Source of the DNA: Cheilinus undulatus
Taxonomy: Eukaryota > Chordata > Actinopteri > Labriformes > Labridae
Reading direction: 5' to 3'
Assembly (NCBI RefSeq): GCF_018320785.1
Contig: NC_054876.1
Span: 8,744,707-8,808,706 of the forward strand
DNA: 64,000 nucleotides
A model generated the notes under the pieces. It was given only the letters and a program-made list of their open reading frames with translations, did not search any database and was not told the origin of the DNA. The position numbers and the translations under genes are program-made. This document shows positions 12,120-26,800 of this stretch, one piece after another (the stretch's first letter is position 1; the number at the start of each line of letters is the position of its first letter).

Positions 12120-13007
12120 AAGAAAGTAATCTTCACATTTATTGAGATGCCCTTAACTCTTTCAGGTGCATCAAACAGTTCCAGTGAGATACATTAGGTT
12201 ATGCCGACATGGCACTGAGTGTAGGCTCATTATTGTCATTATTACATATTTTAGAGATGAGAAAGTTAACAGTACACACAGTGGCAGTGACAAAACACCT
12301 GTAACAAATATTTAATCTTTATAAACAGGTTACAAAAGCTCTCATGGGCTACCAAATGTAATTCCTTATCATGTAGCACAGAACTGTGTATAAAAATAAC
12401 ACGATTTCCTATTTCGTTATAATACTGAAATACTGAGCCTCATACATTTTAACAAATACTTGAGGTATCAGTAAAATGACTGTGACACATGCTACCACTT
12501 ATGTGCAAATACCTAGACGTATAATAGTCTAGAATATACAGGCTCTTCAGTGAACATTCAATAAATAGAGCTGACCTGCACTGAAGGCAAGTTGTGCAAC
12601 GAGCAGCACACACCCTCTTCATCCTTACAAACCTCAGTTTAAATGTTTAATATATTAAAGCCTCTCTAACCTTCATTACTGAATAGGAAGCACTGAAATC
12701 TATTCTAATATGAATAATTACTATTACTCTGTTTCTGTGCTGGTGTATAAGAGGGCAAATGTTTGTGTATGACATGTTCCTGATTGTGTTCCTAAAGAGG
12801 GTAACGACCGACATCCATCCTGAGCGTCTACCCGATAAATCAGTCAAAATTTCTGAGATTAGTCTGTTCGGCGTTAGTTTCGTTTGGTCAGATTGGAGTT
12901 GCATTCATGTGCAGTTTTCTGTTTACAGCGCAGTCAAGAGTGCAAGAACACAGTCTGTGTGGTCGTATTACAGGACATCATCACTGTGAGTACTCCAGGA
13001 AGATTAA
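12120..13007 (-). terminator. slc37a4 3' UTR with candidate poly(A) signals
   Basis: Downstream of the slc37a4 stop on the minus strand there is no further coding sequence. An AATAAA on that strand lies at 12143-12138, just before the Tc1 pair begins, and would give a 3' UTR of about 0.87 kb. ATTAAA variants near 12311 and 12644 are alternatives. The 12138 signal sits in ATTTATTGAGATGC, which resembles a Tc1 terminus, so a transposon origin of the signal is possible. Confidence 0.5.
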
Positions 13008-16000
13008 TTAGTCCAATTTCTCTGCGATCCGTCCCATCTTTGTGCGCATGTTGCGTACTAGGAAGAAGCAAACGGTGGTGACGGCCATAACCACCTCGGC
13101 TACCCAGAATGCCATGTCCCAGCTGTGTTGCTTGGCAACAGTGCTGAAGGGAAGCCCGGCAATAAAAGCACCAACTGTAAGAAAACAAAGAAACACGTTT
13201 AGTCATAGTATGAACGAGTCGGTTAAAAAGTAATATGGGAGGTGAGACCCTAAAATTTCAAGATCATACGGGTCAGAGCCCAGAGGGCTGACTACTACTC
13301 TTTTTTTAGGAGCAGACTTCAATCCTTTTTTTTAGCGATTAGAGCTGAGAGGCTTGACTTGGATCGTTCCAGAGTTATGCTGTACTGTTTTCCATTAGTG
13401 CAGAAGGGAAGCCCCATAAAAGTGCCAACTACAGTTGTGTGGTAATGCAGTGATACCATGTCCTGGGGTATTCAGAAATAGCTGCAGTATCCCTTTAATT
13501 AGGGTCATGAAAAAAATTAGCTGTGTAATGTGCACATGTTTGTAATAAATGCATACAGAAGCAGTACTGTCTGTGTTTGAAGATGCTCTAAAAGTGAAAA
13601 CAGAACTCCTGTGGGTGATTTAGGCCTCATTTTTTAAATAAAAGAAAGTCTCTCAGGGGGACTAGCTTTTTAGACGTGCTCAAACTTGTGTGATGGCACA
13701 AGCTACAGCACTGTGGTGAAGTCTTCTCTAAAGTCGAACTGTAACAGGTTCAGCTTGTAGTAACATGTTCTACAGTAATGTACTGGTTAAAATTCCTTTA
13801 ATGCTTCCGTTTGGAGCCTAGGGATATCAACACAAACATACTGGATACAGTCCAGTGTTCATTAAGTACAGTGTTCGATTTTTTACTTTTATTGATTTTA
13901 TAAATTAGTCATGGCTGATATTATTTGGCTTTTTTGACAAAGAAAAAATAGAAAAACATCTTTAATGTCTAAATGATAAATACAAAAAAATCCAAGGCAC
14001 TGAACATCCCCCAGAGTTCAGTTAAATCCATCATTAAGAAATGGAGGGAATATGGCACATGTGTGAATCTGCCTAGATCAGGCCGTCCTCACAAACTGAA
14101 TGACCGTGCAAGAAGGAGACTCACGAGAGGCCACCAAGACACCTCTGACTACTCTGAAGGAGTTACAAGCTTCAGCGCTGAGATGGGAGAGACTGCAGAC
14201 AACAACTGTTGCCTGGGATCTTCACCAGTCAAAACTTTATGGGAGAATTGCAAAGAGAAAGCTGCTGTTGACGAAAACTCAGATTAAATCTGGACTAGAG
14301 TTCTCCAAAAGGAACGTGGGAGACTCCAGGGTCAAGTGGAAGAAAGTTTGTTGGCCCGATGAGGCCAAAATGGTGCTTTTTGGCCATCAAATGATTTCTT
14401 TAGTTTGTTAAATGTTTTCAGAAGTTTTAGATGTGCAAGGGGGCCTAGAACGTTCATGGTCTTGGACATCCTCTCTGCCTTCACTAAATCTTTAGTGTCG
14501 TTCACACACACCTGCATGTGACATGCAGGGATTCTCATACACCTCAGTTAATGTACCAAAAGATTCAGCTACTATTTTGTTCAATTTCACTAAAAATGAC
14601 AAGTTAATGCATTCAAATCAAAATATGTGCACTCGACAGCATAGCTACGCGTTGCCCTCTGCGTCGACGTGGACCCCTACACCATAGCCTGACATGCACC
14701 TCCAAAAAATCTTAACTACGCGTCACGGCAGGGGCTGTGATTGGTCCACTCAAAATGTCATTTCTTCATCCATGTCCCTCAGTGGGCGAACCAGTGTGGT
14801 TCTCAGCCTCGACTCGTTTAGTGGTCATACAGACCACCTCTACAAACGTCTTCCCTGTTGCCTGCTTCAGCATTTGCAACAAAAGAATTTGTTAGACGAT
14901 ACTGATGAGCTCCAACTCCAAACACACCTGCTCCACCTTGGTTGCCATTGTTTACTGACTGGAAGATAAACTAGGATTTGGATGTGACCCCTCTGACACC
15001 ACACACACACACACACACACACAGCCACACCCCCCTAGCAGCATGGCGGTGAATTGCAGAGTGACGCGTTCCCTCGACACAGAACTTTGAATGGTAAACA
15101 ACGGCATCGTGTCAACGGCGTAGGTGACACAGAAGCATAAATCAGGGTTTAGAGTGAGTGAGCCATGTGGTTTTATCCTCATAACCACAGTCTCATTATT
15201 TATTAGCCATACCTTATACATGCATGAGTCGATCCTTTACTGACCTTGGAAGTTTGACCTTGAGAAGTCTGATTTAGAACAATTTCAGTTGGGCCAACAT
15301 GCATCTTAAAAGTCCAGTTTTTTTTTTTAAGATTTATTTTTGACCTTTATTTGATAGGACAGTGGATAGAGTCAAAAACAGGGAAGAGAGCCGGGAGAGA
15401 CATGCAGGGGGTAGTGCCACGGGCCGGATTCGAGCCTGGGTCGCCTGCGTACGTGGCACGCGCCTTAACCACTCGACTACCGCCGCACCCCTTAAAAGTC
15501 CTGTTTCAGATGGATTAAAAACATCTACTTTTTTGGCTGCAAGACGAATATGTGACAGGGCCTTTATGGTTTCAGGCCTTCCTCTTGTCCAATGATCTTT
15601 TAGTCAATCTCCAGGAGGCAGATGCGTTCTACTTATAAACCTTTTCTTCTTTTAGTTAATGCTTCTGAGCTGGCTCTCACTAGCTGACCTGACTCCTGCT
15701 AGAAGTCTTCCCGCCATAGCGAAGACCCTCAATAAATCTTTTTTTTGTTCATCTGGACGCCTCAGCCACCACAGGAGATAATTAGAAGCAGACCTGGGGG
15801 TTTGGCTGGCTTTCATTAGATGTCATTTAAAGAGTGAAAACAGAAATCTTTATCAGCTGTGACAGAAAGTCCGAGACAGTGACCCAAAGAAAAAACAGAC
15901 TGTTTTCTTTAACCGTTACTTCTGGCATTGTTGACATAAACCAGTTTTACTTGTGTTACTATTGTTGCTCTGTATGTTTGTTTTGTTCCATCTTCTTGTC

Positions 16001-17765
16001 TGTACACCTGTAACACAGTCTCACTGGATGGCTGTTCAACATGAGTCTGGATCTTTTTTTATTTTTCTGCCTGGTAAAAGGACATTTTTCCTCAGCTCTG
16101 TAACTTTGCTACATGCTTCCCAGCGCTGTGCTCATGCTAAATTGTAAATAATATAATATAGAGTATGCAGACATGTCACTATTCTGACATCATTCACCGA
16201 AGGGAATGGACGAGTTCAGCTGCTCCATGTAATTTTATGAATTTTAGGTCAAAACAAGCCAGAAATCACCACTGGCTTAAATGTACAATATAAAGTATAA
16301 TTCTGAAGTGTTTGTTTTTATTCAAGAGTGCAATAAAAATACATTGCACATGCTTATGCTGGTCACAAATGAGCATCTTACCATTAGCCATCAGAGCTAC
16401 AATGGCATGAGATGTCCCACAGAAGTTTGAAGGAGCACTTTCGCTCGCTATCACCCCAAACAAGGCAATTGGTCCGTAAGAAGAAAATCCAAACATAGCA
16501 CCAAGGAAGAGGATCCAAATCTGTGTGGGACAGCAAGAAAATGTGTTAGAAACTTTTCTAAGATTCATTATTAACCCTTTAAAATGTTTGAACGTACCTC
16601 TTTCTCTGACACACCAATGAGGACAGAGATGGGGTGAATGGCTTGGACCCACAGAGGAGCCTCCTGAGAAGAAAAAGATTATTGTGAAAGCTAAAAGAGA
16701 ATACAGAATTACACATGATGGCATGTCAGAGGTTCCATGTGAAAGTCAGACATCTTTGAAGACTAAAAAATGTACTGTCAAGGGAGGGAAGCCACTAAGG
16801 CAAACTCACTTGAGGACAGGAATTTGGTAAAATACCTTTAATAAATCCGGACACCATGAAAAACACAAAGTGGGAAGTTTTGGGATGTTTCTCATGACCA
16901 CTTTTTAGTCAATTACACAGAAATTAACATTCAGGCTAGTTGACTAGGCAGCAGAAATCACCTTTATTCACAGAAAACAAAATCGTAAGTCCAAAGAAAG
17001 TCATCAAACCTTTCTGAGTAATATGATTGATCATGGAGAATGAGGGTTAGAATAGTTTCAGATTTTTCATTAGTTTTAAAATTTTCATTTATTTTATTTA
17101 TTGCTGGTTTGTTAGTGTAGTTTAGTTTTTATTTTGTGCAAAAGCTTCATCTTACTCTAGTTTTAATTAGCATTAGTGTTCGTCAGTAATATGACATACT
17201 TGCCAGGAGTGAGACTTAACAGGTCAAAAAAGTAACATTGTATTTTTAAATTTTGATATTTAAATACAACCAAAGATGAAAAAGTACCATTGTGTTAAAT
17301 CTTCTACAGTCAAAACAGACCATTTTAGACTCTCTGGGCTCCTCAGCCTGTCTGCTGCTGTCATAGACTAAAACTAGGGGTATTTTGTCCCCAATTTTCA
17401 AAAAAAAAAAAAAACAAACAAACAAAAAAATAACAATGGATCTGTAGCTATTCTGACACTCAGCTGTAGAAAGCAGGGACCCCAGGTTTGGCAGGGTACA
17501 GAGAACTCAATACCAGAATTTGGTACCAGATTCAGGCAAGAAAATAAATGCTTGGACTAAAAGTAAAGGCTAAATGTGAGGACTTTTTATGGACTTAAAC
17601 TAGACTAAAACCAAAAAGGGTATGAATGACTAAAATGTGACTAAAACTAAAAGACGTGATCAAAAGACAAAGACTAGAATTAAAAACAGCTGTCAAAATT
17701 AACACTGGTCTTAAGTTGTTCAAACCACATTTGAATAAATAAAATTAAAGTGAAGAGGAGCCTTA

Positions 17766-17818
<53 letters not shown>

Positions 17819-20800
17819 GTGTGTGTGGTGTGTAAAATAGCCCTTATTGCTGGGGTAAAAAAACACTTACACAGTAAAATCAATTCTAAAAAATGCACTA
17901 ATAGTCCAGCAGGAAAGTTAAATTAAAGTTGAAATAAAAATTAAAAATAAAATACTAATAAGTATTAAAACAAAACTATTACAACCTTGGAACAGACAGT
18001 TACATTATGATGCATCTATGTTTGACTCAGTAAAATGTTTATAAGCAATATAAAATAGGTAAAACGGGTGGAATCATGACCTTTTAAACTCAATCTATAC
18101 TCTGTTTTACCACTTTGGTAAAAAATTAGGGTTGTCAAAGAATTAAAAAAATGTATCTCATGATTTCTGTAATTTAATTGCGACTAACAGATTCTATGCA
18201 TTTTAAAAGTAAACTATTTTTCATTTTGCATAGACCTGCTTTTGTGTGTGTGCTTTTTAAAATTTTTCTACTGTTTTAAACTAAAGGTAACAGATTTCCT
18301 GTTTAGATACAGATCTATCTTTACGGGTAGACTGGAGATTTTAAGATAAGCTTAAGCACAGAAAAAGGAACTTGTTGCAATCTTACAGGAAATAAAGGGG
18401 CACTAAAAAGGTAAGCATTTCATTACAGATGATGCAGATGATTTTTGATTTGTCCACTGAGCTGTCATTGAGTTTTTAGAGTGAAATGAGACATTAAGGA
18501 CACATTTAGAACACAGTGGCTGCAGGGAGATGCTGTAGTGGCTTATCCAAAGTGTGTTGAAAGGGACAGATTAATAGCAGTTTAAAAAAAAACATTAGTG
18601 CACTTATTGTGGACCTTGATTAATTGCAATTTACTTAATCTTGACAGCCCTTTCAAAAATGCGTTGCTATTTTATCTTTCCAATGATCAGTGGGAAAAGA
18701 TTCATAAGGAGAATCAATGAAGGTATCATTATCAATAAAAAACAACAATCTACATCTCTGGATAGTAGTTTATAATGTCTCTGTCATAAGTAAACCCAGG
18801 AGCAACTTTTGCTGATTATTTAACTCTGTTAAATAAATTAAAATTATGCATTATTTTGATAGCATTGATATTTTGTAGAGGTAACTCTGATGCTGACTGA
18901 GTGATGATGGGTAATTCTTTAGTCAGTTAATAGAGCACATCCCTAAAAAACTCAAACTATCGTGATGCATTTGTAAAATATGTCTTGATTAATCATAGAT
19001 GTTTTATTGTAATCCTTGTCTCCAAAAGAGAGTTTCTCAACATAGTTTAGCAGCTATCCTTCCCAAAGAGGTCATCTTACTATTCTGTCAAAAGTTCAAA
19101 ATTAAAGCAAGAAGAGAAAATAAGATGCCGTTACCTTTGGGATTTCTGGAGTGATGGTGACTCTGAAGAGGTACATGGACACGTACATCCCACCCATCAT
19201 GAGGATGAGCAGACCATGCCGAGGGTTTCCGTGGGTGCCTAGGCCTTGCTGGAGGAACACAAAGAGAAGTTATTATTGAGACTGAATCCTTATTTATTAT
19301 TTTAGCCTAATTATTCTGTCTATTCCTTACCCTAGCCACGGCTCTGTCCGTGATGAAACCCGACGCCAGGCTGCCCACAAAACCTCCGACCTCCAGAGCG
19401 CTCATGTAGGTGCTGCCTGTAAGAACGCAGCTGACGTCAGCAAACGTAACAAGGTTAAGTTTTAATCAGACAGCAGTAGAGAAAGGTTGAAACGGATACC
19501 CATGAGAGCAGTCTGGCCTTTCTCCTGCATGAGGAACAGCTGTCCCCAGTCGGTGGCAGCCGTCTTCACCCCAAACACCACCAGGTACCCCAGAGAGAGC
19601 ACCCACAGGAAGGGGGACAGGAGGAACTCTTTCAGGGTGCTCTCACTGTTTCCTGAGGAAAAGCACAGACAGAGACACAAGTTAATACACATACAGGAAG
19701 TCATGCGTGTCTATAAAGGATGTTATTTCATACGTGGTGTCGATCACATGGTGCAGCAAAGTCCTATTAATCACTAATATGGAGCATGTCCTGTGGTTTT
19801 CTGCTGATGATTTTATCAAGTTGTTTTAACTCTGTATGATCTGAAACATCCCATGAACAGTCACATGGATGTGTTAAAACAGGTCCTGTTATCAACACTG
19901 CCATCTGCTGGTGAAAACAGGTAGAGTCATCAGTCAGAAAATCATGCACCCTCCTAGTTGCCACACTGAGATTAAAATGTAAGAGACGTTAAAGTGACTT
20001 AATAGGTAGTATTTGCCACTTGGCCTTCATGTGAAGATTTTTGCAAACCCTGAGCAGGCTTTCAAGGGTTTTGCACTGAGGAAATGGGTACGTCTAGCCA
20101 CTCTGCCATAAAACCCAGGTCAGTGGAGTGCTGCTGTGATGGTTGTCCTTCTGGATCTTTGCTCCATCCCCATATAGGATCTCTGGAGCTCAAGTTCTTG
20201 ACCATCTCTCTTACTAGGGCTCTTCTCCTAACCTGACACGCCAGATGGATGTGTGAAACACATCCATCTGGGAAAGCTTCAATAGGAAACGTTTGAGAAA
20301 AGGCAGAGGCTTTGAAAAATCCTCGGAGTGTGATTGGGTGAACGTTCTGTCCATCACATCTCTACGGGCCAATCAGAGCAACAAAGCACATGATGTAGCC
20401 TTTAGTACTCGACTTTTGTGGTTTTTGAAAAGAAAACAACTCACTGCTGTTCTTTTAATGAAGAAATGTCGTCAAGTTCTGATAAAACTGGCACTTTAGC
20501 AGCATCCACGCTAATCTCTTCCTCCATAACTGCACCAGCTCTTGCTGCTGCTTGTTTACGTCACGAGTCTGCTGCGCCTGGAAGTACTGCCCCTTGTAGC
20601 TGATTGGTCCTGTCAGTTTCTAACCGGGCCCATACGGTTCAGGCAGGAGCTTTGCAAGATGGATTTGCCAGTGAAAAACAAGGAAACGGACATATCCATC
20701 TGCTTGGCAAGGTTACTCTTCTCCCCTATTTGCTCATAAACAGGAAGTGTTGTGCTTTATGAGAAAATCCATGAGAAATTAAAGGCTGTTGGAGCTCAAC

Positions 20801-23800
20801 CTGTTTGTGGAAAATTCATCATTCCCAGCGAATAGGTCCGTTATAATAAGACTGATCTAGCAAGGAACTTTTGTGTTTATATGTGCTGTGAAATTTCCCT
20901 GCCACCCTATGGTGGTGAATGTGATTATCATAATAATTGATGAAAATAAAGGTAGATTGAATCCTTTCCAAATTTAATAGTATGACTTTTATTCAATGAA
21001 ACTGGCATTTATAGCCTTCAAGATGAGAATAATATCCCCCTTTTTCACATTCATCTGTTTGCAACGTTCTTGGCTGTCTGTGACTTGACAAGCTACACTG
21101 CAGGTAACAATATCGGCTGGCTTGATCTGAGCTGCCATGGCTCGGTTCAGACAGCTGCGACTTTCACGCACAGCAACTGACTGCAGCTGTTGGGCACATG
21201 CGCTTTAAGAAAGTGTCATTTTGCCTGTCTACATGAAGACGGAGGAGTGGGTGTTTTGAAAACGTTTCACTCTGGAGGTCACCTTTAAACTTTGCGTTAA
21301 CAGGGCCTCAGTTTGGCCGGGTGATCAGCTCTAAGAAGAGTCCTAGTAGCGCCAAACAAAATGATTTCAAATTTTTTATTTGCTTTGTTGGAAAGCATCC
21401 CGCCACCCCCCGCTAGTGTCTCGTGACCCCTCCAGGGGTCCCAGTCCCAACTTTGGGAAGCACATGGTTTCGAAAAAGAATCAAAACCACTGACAACCTT
21501 ATTAGAGTGCAGAGTAAGGTTGTTGAATAGAATTTGAATAGTTAAAAACTCATTAATATTCAAAAGCTAAAGTTACTATTTGAACATGTTTTTTAAATAA
21601 TCTTTGCTGTTTATAATCGTTCTTGAGTCTCTCCACTCTCTCCTTGGCCTCTACTTAACCCATATGTAAGTGTAGGAACCAAATGTTTTGTCACATGACA
21701 CGTGACATGATGAACAATAAAGTTTTCACACCAAAACACAGAGGTGCAGCAATGGCCATCATTGGGGATGTTTATCGCCAAGGTGGTGCACACGCTGGTG
21801 GTGATTTGGCAAGTGAAGCTTGGCTACATGAAGAGATCCTGATGTACGAGAGTAAAACCCTAATGCCCATGGACAGTAACCCTTTGTCGTGGTGGAAAAC
21901 CTTCTGATCCAGGTATCCTCTCCTGTCCCAGCTGGCACGTCATTACCTGTGCAACTCAGGCACCTCTGTCATGGTGGAGGGGGTTTTCTCCTGGCTGGGA
22001 CGATAGTGAACAAAACATGCTCTGTTCTTGATTCAGAAAACGTGGATCGCCTCATGTAACTACACGGTGATTAAAGCAACTCAACGTTTTACATACATAT
22101 TAATAAAAAACGTGCATAAATATTCAAATATAATTTGAAATCTGTAAAAAATAATAAATGAAATTCGAAAGGGACTGTAGATAAATATTGACAGCTGTAG
22201 TGCAGAGTAGGTCTTTTCACTGAAAAACTTCAAGAAGACAAACCACTGACTAATTAAACCACCATCTTGTCGTTTTTTTTCCAGGCATGTCAAATTTAGA
22301 CAGCCAGTCCAGGTTTTATCTATGACGTCTTTTTAGTGTTTGACGAGTCATTTAATGAAGCAGTAACTTTCTTAGACCGTCAGAGGTCATCACTTTCTAC
22401 TTCAACGCGATCCAACAACTCTCAAAGTCTGTTTTCTCTTGGGATATCGAGCTTCCTCAATGCCAAGAGGAGGAACACTACAACTGACTTGAGGCTCCAT
22501 TTTAAAGCATAATTGTTAAACATAATAAACACAATTTTAAATAAATAAATACAAAAATGGGAATTACAATATTGATGACAGAAAAAAGAGGCAATAGTTC
22601 AAATAACAACTGTGATGTTTGTTAAAATACATACATTAGAGCAGTGGTTCTTAACTGCCGGGTAAAGAACTAGAAGTGGGTCATGGAGCTATTTTCAGTG
22701 GGCTGTGAATGAGTGCCTGAGGGAAAGCTATTGTGTTAAAAAGTCTATTATGCATGTAGGCCCTAAGAGAACATACTTCCTTGATTTTTTTATTTATTCC
22801 TATGGTAAAGTAGCGTGAATTCTGGTTTTCTACAGATCCTGAGCTCTTCATCTCCTTTTCTTAGGACAACAAACCTGTTTATCCAATCAAAATGTCTCAA
22901 TTTCTCTACATCTCTAAAAAAAAAAAAATACAGAATTTACATGTTATCACAGAGTAAAACAAAATGTGTGCATGCATGTCCTCTAGGGGCGCCTGCGATG
23001 TGCATTTCAAACATGTTTTGCCCTGTTATGTTGTCCAATCGTGTTATACCATCAAAAGTCCAAATTCACAATCTTGAAACATCTTTCATTAAAGAAATCT
23101 GAGTGGTTCAAATCTTTCAGATAATGGAGTTTAAATTTCTCATTGCTGAAATGGCAGTTTTTGAAAATTAAAGGCAATACAGAATGATACACTGGCAGGA
23201 TTAAATAAAAAGTAAAATGAAGCAAAAGTCTCAACAAGTTCACAAAAAAACATTATTCTTATATATTCTCATTATTCCCCATTTATTCCTCAAGAAAGTT
23301 TTGTCCCGGCAGCCTGGAGGTGCAAATTGTTATTCTATTTTTCACTATTTATTGAACTTTACACATTTTATCTTGATTTGTTTATCTTGATCTTGTTTTT
23401 TTTACTGATGGCACATTTTTATCTTGTTTTACCAATGATGTTTTTATTTATCAGAAGTATATATATATGTATGTATATATTTATCTTGCTTTTGGTTTTC
23501 CTTACCACTTTTTAATGATCTTTGTTAAATTTAAACTTTTACTTTAATTTTATCTTGCTTTTATTAATCTCAGTTTTTATATCTTGTTTCTACCAAGGTC
23601 GGTTTCTTTAGCAGATAAAAATGTCCAGAATGTCAGCGTTAAAGTAACTCCTCCTCTCCTGAAAATATTCAGTGTGCTTTAAGATGCCAACGACAATGAG
23701 TAACTTATTTTTCCTTTTAATTTTTATTTAAAGGAAATCAATTACAATTTCAAATCTTGATTAGTGTAAAAAAATCAGAGATTTCATTTTTAGGCCAAAT

Positions 23801-26800
23801 TGCAAAGACTAAATTTTGTTGATGTTTTAAATTAATTTATTGTCTTTGAAATGCTGAGGAAAGTTCTGGGCTGAAATATGTTTATTTCCCCTGGCTGCTG
23901 TTTATAAAATCTTTCTTATTATCACAATTTTCATTATTTTTTTTTATTTTTGCAACTAGCGCTTAAAAAGGAGGAGACCTTGGATCATATTTTTTTCTCC
24001 CAGTTTGCCTTATACATAAAAAACACTAAGGGGAAATATGAGACTAATTTCGTAAACTCTGAAGCCTTTAAGTAAGTAGAGCACTATTATTACCCCAGCA
24101 TATTTTGTTATACAATACTGGCAATAAAACTAGAGTGGCCATTCAGATAAATTTAACTCAGGGATTTCTCCCTTTAAAAAAATTGAGCTAATGGTGCAAC
24201 CCAAGTTTATCTAAGCTAAAAAATAAAATGATTAATAAAAAAAATAAAAACACTGTCCTTGCTCAAATGTTTGTATTCCAAACCATTCAACACCAGAATT
24301 AGAGGTTAAAGGTCTTGATAAGAAACTATTAAAGGGAAACTAAACCTTCAGAACACCTTCTTTCTGCTGAAAACCTGTGTGTGGATATTTAACAGTGTTG
24401 TTGATCAGTAAGGGTCCAAATCTTTACATTTGAGGGCAAAATATTTAACTAAGATAAGATAAGATATTCCTTTATTAGTCCCACAAGGGGAAATTCCAAT
24501 TATGCGCCAATCCAGTGGCAATCCAAAAAAAATCGACATTCTATGTAAGAAATATGCATAGTGACTGCCCTCTACAGGCTGAAACCTGGCTACTGCAACT
24601 GAATGGATGTCAGTGATGCCCAAATGCTTTGCATGCAGGTTGCAATGCAAACCAGCAAGGCCACTTTTAACAGCTTTTCTCCCTTATCATGTGAAACAGC
24701 ATGCAGGTTTACTCATGAGTTATGGAGAGCAGTTTCTATCAAACAGTGTCCTCAATTCTGAATAAGAAGTAAGCAGCAGATGTGAAAGGGGCAAAGCAGC
24801 GTGTAACGTTATGTAAGAGTTAATGCCCAAAGAGGTGTCCACTTATCAGGGATTAATGGATATGGAAATACGTGAGAAGTTTGACAGGTGTCCATACATC
24901 AGAAGTTGATGGAAACCAATGGGACTTTCAGAGCCAGTCAGAATTGAGTATTAACCAAGACGATGGTATAACTTTTGTTACTGTTTTAAACACCCCCCTG
25001 GCAGCAATATTTAAATACTCTGAGTTTAAGGAACCATTTTAAGCAACACAGGAAGCAGCCTCTTTACCTGCTCCTCCCCTCCTCTCTCTTTACCCACCTC
25101 CCTTCGCCCCCTTCTTGGCCGCGGCCTCGATGCTGGGCAGACCCACATCCTTCGGCTCATTCTTCACAAACACCAGACAAACTAAGGAGAAGGCAGCACA
25201 GAAGACACCCGACATGGTCATAATAGTCCTCCAGTCATAGTACTGCAGCAGCACTGTAACCAGGATTGGACCCAGACTCCCAGCCAGGTTCATACTGCAG
25301 GAGAGGACAGACCACCAGGTCCCAAACTGAGACGGCTCGAACCACTGACAGGAGAGAGAGAGCAGGAGAAGCAGAAGAGAGAAAACACAGATTTTAGTAA
25401 ATATTTTAATGCAGTTGGAATCAAGACAGAAAATTCAACCTTCACAAGCACCAGTGGGACTGAAATTTGATTGATGTAGGTGTTTCTCTCAGTCTGAAGT
25501 AGCAGAATGTACAGCTGCCCTGATCAGGTCTTTTGAAGCCAATACCAAACGATCATCTATGAGTGAGATCAGTTGATACTAGAGATGTTCCAATACCATT
25601 TTTTTCCTTCCTCATACAATTCCAATACACAGGAAACACAAAAATGAATAAAAGATGTGCAAAATTAATGAAAAGTGGCACCAAGACTGGCACCAATACT
25701 GATTTTAGACACACTGAAACTATCAATGAATCACAACTTAGGAGGGCCCATTCTCTGGGTTTTAGGGGCCCAAACAATTCTGTGCATGTCTGATTGACAG
25801 CATGATATCAGTATCAGCAGATATAAGCTTTAACAGGTATTTATCGGTTTATGCAGTAAAAATCATTGGCAGTATTTACAATCCATATATCAGCCGTAAA
25901 TATCAGCCGTGCATATAAATATGTTTTAAGAGTTTTAAGCAGTCTTTTTAAGAAGTCTTTTTCTTTGTTAATTCCCAGTTCTTAAACTTTTAAGTGTGCT
26001 GTAAGGACTTTAGTTTTAGGTCTAAAGCAACTCACAACAGGACTGAAGCATTTTTATCTGGATTGGCTTTATGTTTGATCTGTTTTACAGAAATCCACCA
26101 GTCAGTTATCACTAGCCAATAAGATGCATAATAAACACAAATCAGTCCATTTCTGGTTAAAGCTTCTCTTTTCTGCTTTTACTTACTAATTCAGGTGCTT
26201 TGACATATGATAATCAAAGCAAGATACCCGTTTCCTGCATGACACAGCATATTCACATCATCCAAATGAGGGAGAACATGACAGCCCCAGAAATATGTAT
26301 CTAAAATATTTCAATCGCCCCCTTGTGGCTGGCTGCAGTATAGGCCACAGAGACTCATTTTTACAGCTAAAAGATAAAAATCAGGTACTTCTTCAAGGAA
26401 AACAGCTGTCAATTAGAACAAATGTTTATTCATTTTAGTTAAGTTGAAACTTTGGTCCTGAAAGTATTTGCCAAGTAAAACATAGCTGGCCTTTGTTCAA
26501 ATGTAGTTTATGACCCATGGCAAATCAGATATCTGCAAAAATCCAGATTCATGCATCCCTGTAATTTACGTCAGCTAACACACTGCCAGTGTAAGTTAGC
26601 TAAAAGGCTTTACTATGCTGGTTTCAAAAACAATTTTTTTATTAATATTTTCTAACTAAAGGGACTCAAATCAAAGTCTAGGGGATTTTAGCAAAGCAGA
26701 TTCAAGTGGAGGACTGAGCAAAACCAGCAGCAGGTGGTTTGATGTAATTTTCATGCTGAATAAGGATGTTCCTAAGCGTCCATTTCCATATTCAGCTAAA

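Noticed and set aside
14998..15022. CA run as a CRISPR-like or regulatory array
   Set aside because: Plain dinucleotide microsatellite. No CRISPR arrays are expected or seen in this eukaryotic sequence.
15415..15490. tRNA gene
   Set aside because: The A and B boxes belong to a SINE with a 16-bp target duplication and A-tail; the cloverleaf is not complete.
16266..16724. single 152-codon minus-strand frame
   Set aside because: It runs through exon 7, intron 7 and exon 8 of slc37a4 but shifts out of the exon 7 frame. The spliced reading explains both conserved parts.
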